8,848 nucleotides of DNA from Gammaproteobacteria bacterium UBA5338 (lineage in GTDB: Bacteria > Pseudomonadota > Gammaproteobacteria > Pseudomonadales > UBA5862): the NCBI GenBank assembly GCA_002408105.1, contig DHQM01000139.1:1-8848 (forward strand), given 5' to 3'. The number at the start of each line of letters is the position of its first letter. Within the stretch, counting starts at the first letter, position 1. Positions 6,704-8,848 of the stretch are shown here, one piece after another. Made by a program: the position numbers and the translations under genes. The notes below the pieces were generated by a model. The model had not been told where the DNA came from, searched no databases, and saw only the letters and a list, made by a program, of their open reading frames with translations.

Positions 6704-7771
6704 ATGAGCGCCACCGAGCAGTTACTCAATCGCCAGGAAATCGCCACGGATTTGTTTCTGGACGTGCGCGAGGATGCGGGTGTCAGCGAGGCTGAATACC
6801 AGAGCTATCGAAAGCGCATCGAGGCCCTGTTGCGCCGTGAAAACGCCGTTGTGGTGGCGCATTACTACACAGACCCTTGGATTCAGCGCCTCGCCGAGCA
6901 GACCGGTGGGTACGTCTCGGATTCCCTGGAAATGGCCCGCTTCGGTCGCGACCACAGCGCCACCACCCTCGTGGTGGCCGGGGTGCGGTTCATGGGCGAG
7001 ACAGCCAAGATCCTGACCCCCGACAAACGGGTGTTGATGCCGACCCTGGAGGCGACCTGCTCACTGGACATTGGCTGTCCGAGTGATGAGTTTTCTAGGT
7101 TCTGCGACGCCCACCCGGATCGCACAGTGGTGGTGTACGCCAACACCTCGGCGGCGGTCAAGGCACGCGCCGACTGGGTGGTGACCTCGAGCATCGCTGT
7201 GGACGTGGTCGACCACCTAGCCGATCGCGGTGAGAAGGTGCTGTGGGCGCCAGACCGCCACCTGGGCAGCTACGTTCAGGCGCAAACCCAGGCTGACATG
7301 TTGCTCTGGGACGGCGCCTGCATCGTGCACGAAGAATTCCGCGCGAGCGGAATTCGAGACCTGAAACGGGTCTACCCGGATGCTGCTGTGCTTGCGCACC
7401 CGGAGTCTCCAGCGGCTGTACTGGAGCTGGCCGATCGGGTTGGCTCGACCTCTCAGATCATTGCCGCTGCGGCGAGCATGCCTCAGTCGACGTTCATCGT
7501 CGCCACCGACCGGGGACTGATGTACAAGCTGGAACAGCAGGTGCCCCACAAGCGGTTTCTGGAAGCACCCACCGCAGGCCGAGGCGCCCACTGCTACAGC
7601 TGCGCCCACTGCCCATGGATGGCGATGAACCAACTGGACAACCTGTTGCACTGTCTTGAGGCTGCGAGCAATGAGATTCGGGTGCCCCGCGAGGTTGCCA
7701 AGGCGGCCATGCGCCCCCTCGATCGCATGCTGGGATTCCGCCGAGCCCAGCAGCCGTCTGCGGTCGCCTGA
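6704..7771 (+). CDS. nadA: Quinolinate synthase NadA
   Basis: 355 residues from the ATG at 6704; E. coli NadA has 347. It condenses iminoaspartate (from NadB) with dihydroxyacetone phosphate to quinolinate in de novo NAD synthesis, using an oxygen-sensitive [4Fe-4S] cluster in the cytoplasm. The three cluster cysteines are in place: C119 (ATCSLDIGC), C206 (GACIVHEEF) and C303 (CYSCAHCPW, which also has C297 and C300). Other family blocks are AHYYTDP (52-58), [10 protein letters not shown] (72-81), [10 protein letters not shown] (94-103), [24 protein letters not shown] and ATDRG. The frame stays open back to 6590, but that part lies before the likely promoter and looks non-coding; ATG 6671 is a weaker alternative. 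The ribosome binding site at 6704 is poor. nadB and nadC are not adjacent. The gene is convergent with the M48 protease gene, 39 bp apart. Confidence 0.97.
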   Translation: MSATEQLLNRQEIATDLFLDVREDAGVSEAEYQSYRKRIEALLRRENAVVVAHYYTDPWIQRLAEQTGGYVSDSLEMARFGRDHSATTLVVAGVRFMGETAKILTPDKRVLMPTLEATCSLDIGCPSDEFSRFCDAHPDRTVVVYANTSAAVKARADWVVTSSIAVDVVDHLADRGEKVLWAPDRHLGSYVQAQTQADMLLWDGACIVHEEFRASGIRDLKRVYPDAAVLAHPESPAAVLELADRVGSTSQIIAAAASMPQSTFIVATDRGLMYKLEQQVPHKRFLEAPTAGRGAHCYSCAHCPWMAMNQLDNLLHCLEAASNEIRVPREVAKAAMRPLDRMLGFRRAQQPSAVA

Positions 7772-7810
7772 GCCAACCCACAAGCCCTCCCCCTGCAGGT
7801 TGTATTCGGG

Positions 7811-8848
7811 TTATCCCAACCGTTGGATTTGCGTGCGCAGCTCGCGCAAGCGCTCCAGCTGTTCGCGAATCCGAGCCTGTTCAGCGAAGTTGTCGCCACT
7901 CAACTGCAGGGCGTACTGCAGTTGGTCAATGGCCTGATCAAGCTCGCCATGCAGTGTCAGGTGTTCGGCTCGCGCCAGGTGCACCCCACGCAGGTTGCCG
8001 ATCTTGCCGCGTGCCTCCATCAGTTTTTGCCACACCCAGGGGTCATTCGGGCGGGACCTGGAGAGCCTCGCCCACTGGCGCTCCGCCTCAACGTGCTCAC
8101 CCATGGCGCTTGACAGCTCGGCCTGGGCGGCCAACAGCGGGTACCGGTTGGGGTGCAGCGCGAGCGCCGCGGACAGCCGCGCGTGCGCGGTCTCGTGGTC
8201 ACCCTGTTGCAGTGCGATCTGTGCCTGCAGCAAGGCCACAGCATCCAGGCTGAGAGGGTCCTGGTTCAGGCGGTCGAGCATCCGGTCCAGTGCCGCGAGT
8301 GCCTCGGCGTTGCGCCCGTCACGGGCCAGTGCCACGGCGAGGCCATATTCGCTCGCGAGCCGAGACCCGGTTTGTCCCGAGGCCAACTCAGACCGGAACT
8401 GCTTGATCGCCGTGGTCGCCGTGGCTGGGAGCAGCGCCCGCACCCGCGCTCGCATGAGTTGAAACTCCAGCCGGTCTTGGATGCCGGACCCACGCAGTTG
8501 GTCTGCCCGGTTTGCGCTTTCGGCGATTCGGTCCTCGGTCAATGGGTGGGTGGAAAGAAATTCCGGAACTGCGGTACCGGGAAAGGGCCGGGCCCGCAGC
8601 ATCTGGCGAAACATGTCGGGCATGGCTTGGGCTTCATACCCGCTGGCAGCGAGGTTGGCCATGCCGAGGTTGTCGGCCTCGCGTTCGGCCTGGCGACTGA
8701 AGCTCAGTTGGCGCTGCACCATGGCAGCCTGGGTGCTGGTGAGGATTGCAAGGCCCGCGTCGCCGCTCCCGGAGGCCGCCAACGCCACCGATGCGAGGAG
8801 CGCGGCCAGCGCGGGCAGCGCTGATTTTTGGGCATCTTCGGCCTGTCG
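7811..8848 (-). CDS. bepA: M48-family metalloprotease with TPR domain, BepA-like, 5' end cut by window
   Basis: Reading from the right edge, the frame is open from 8848 to the TAA at 7811-7813, giving the last 345 residues. A GTG at 8788 is internal, since coding similarity continues upstream of it to the edge. The fragment begins just after where the HExxH zinc motif should be. It shows SRQAEREADNLGM, whose EREAD glutamate is the expected third zinc ligand, then STHPLTEDRI, which matches the HP-x-x-x-x-RI segment holding the regulatory histidine of E. coli BepA. About 200 residues of TPR-type helices follow (YGLAVALARDGRNAEALAAL, QAQIALQQGDHETAHARLSA), ending in a charged helix. BepA is a periplasmic protease and chaperone that helps LptD assembly and clears stalled Bam substrates. 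Signal peptide and HExxH lie outside the window, so catalytic completeness cannot be judged. The tail is TPR-rich as in BepA, unlike LoiP or HtpX. Confidence 0.87.
   Translation of the reverse strand, partial: RQAEDAQKSALPALAALLASVALAASGSGDAGLAILTSTQAAMVQRQLSFSRQAEREADNLGMANLAASGYEAQAMPDMFRQMLRARPFPGTAVPEFLSTHPLTEDRIAESANRADQLRGSGIQDRLEFQLMRARVRALLPATATTAIKQFRSELASGQTGSRLASEYGLAVALARDGRNAEALAALDRMLDRLNQDPLSLDAVALLQAQIALQQGDHETAHARLSAALALHPNRYPLLAAQAELSSAMGEHVEAERQWARLSRSRPNDPWVWQKLMEARGKIGNLRGVHLARAEHLTLHGELDQAIDQLQYALQLSGDNFAEQARIREQLERLRELRTQIQRLG

Noticed and set aside
7772..7810. Bidirectional terminator between nadA and the M48 gene
   Set aside because: Only short, widely spaced AACCC/GGGTT matches are present, with no compact stem and no T-run.

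Overview
The window is a GC-rich, densely packed bacterial chromosome segment, most likely from a gammaproteobacterium. The tRNA-Lys gene differs from the Escherichia coli one at only a few bases. NadA is of the E. coli type throughout, and it converges on a BepA-like M48 metalloprotease, an arrangement I recall from pseudomonads. No transposase, integrase, phage gene, CRISPR array or rRNA is visible.

Layout. (1) Positions 1-2731, minus strand: a very long TPR-repeat protein with one N-terminal membrane anchor. Its architecture resembles PrsT of the PEP-CTERM/exosortase exopolysaccharide systems. Its 3' end lies outside the window. (2) Positions 2846-4859, minus strand: a tandem-hotdog acyl-CoA thioesterase (second) and a zinc-type MDR alcohol dehydrogenase (first). 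(3) Positions 4860-5137: a divergent intergenic region with a candidate promoter and a perfect 12-bp palindrome. (4) Positions 5138-6240, plus strand: a carboxymuconolactone decarboxylase-family protein without redox cysteines, then a single-domain PaaI-type thioesterase. (5) Positions 6285-6404: promoter and tRNA-Lys(UUU). (6) Positions 6405-6703: an intergenic stretch with a strong inverted repeat and a good nadA promoter candidate. (7) Positions 6704-7771: nadA, quinolinate synthase. (8) Positions 7811-8848, minus strand: the C-terminal part of a BepA-like M48 metalloprotease with TPRs, cut by the window end.

How the parts fit. The four genes around the divergent promoter (dehydrogenase, two different hotdog thioesterases, CMD-family protein) look like a small catabolic cluster handling a CoA-linked or cyclic carbon substrate; the substrate cannot be read from sequence. 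nadA, tRNA-Lys and the M48 protease are housekeeping. The most noteworthy points are the membrane-anchored, non-lipoprotein PrsT-like protein with a palindrome covering its ribosome binding site; the apparent loss of the usual acidic residue in the first hotdog domain of the tandem thioesterase; the Asn at the third zinc-ligand position of the dehydrogenase; and the unexplained palindromes upstream of the CMD gene and of nadA. I see no clear evidence of a wholly new system.
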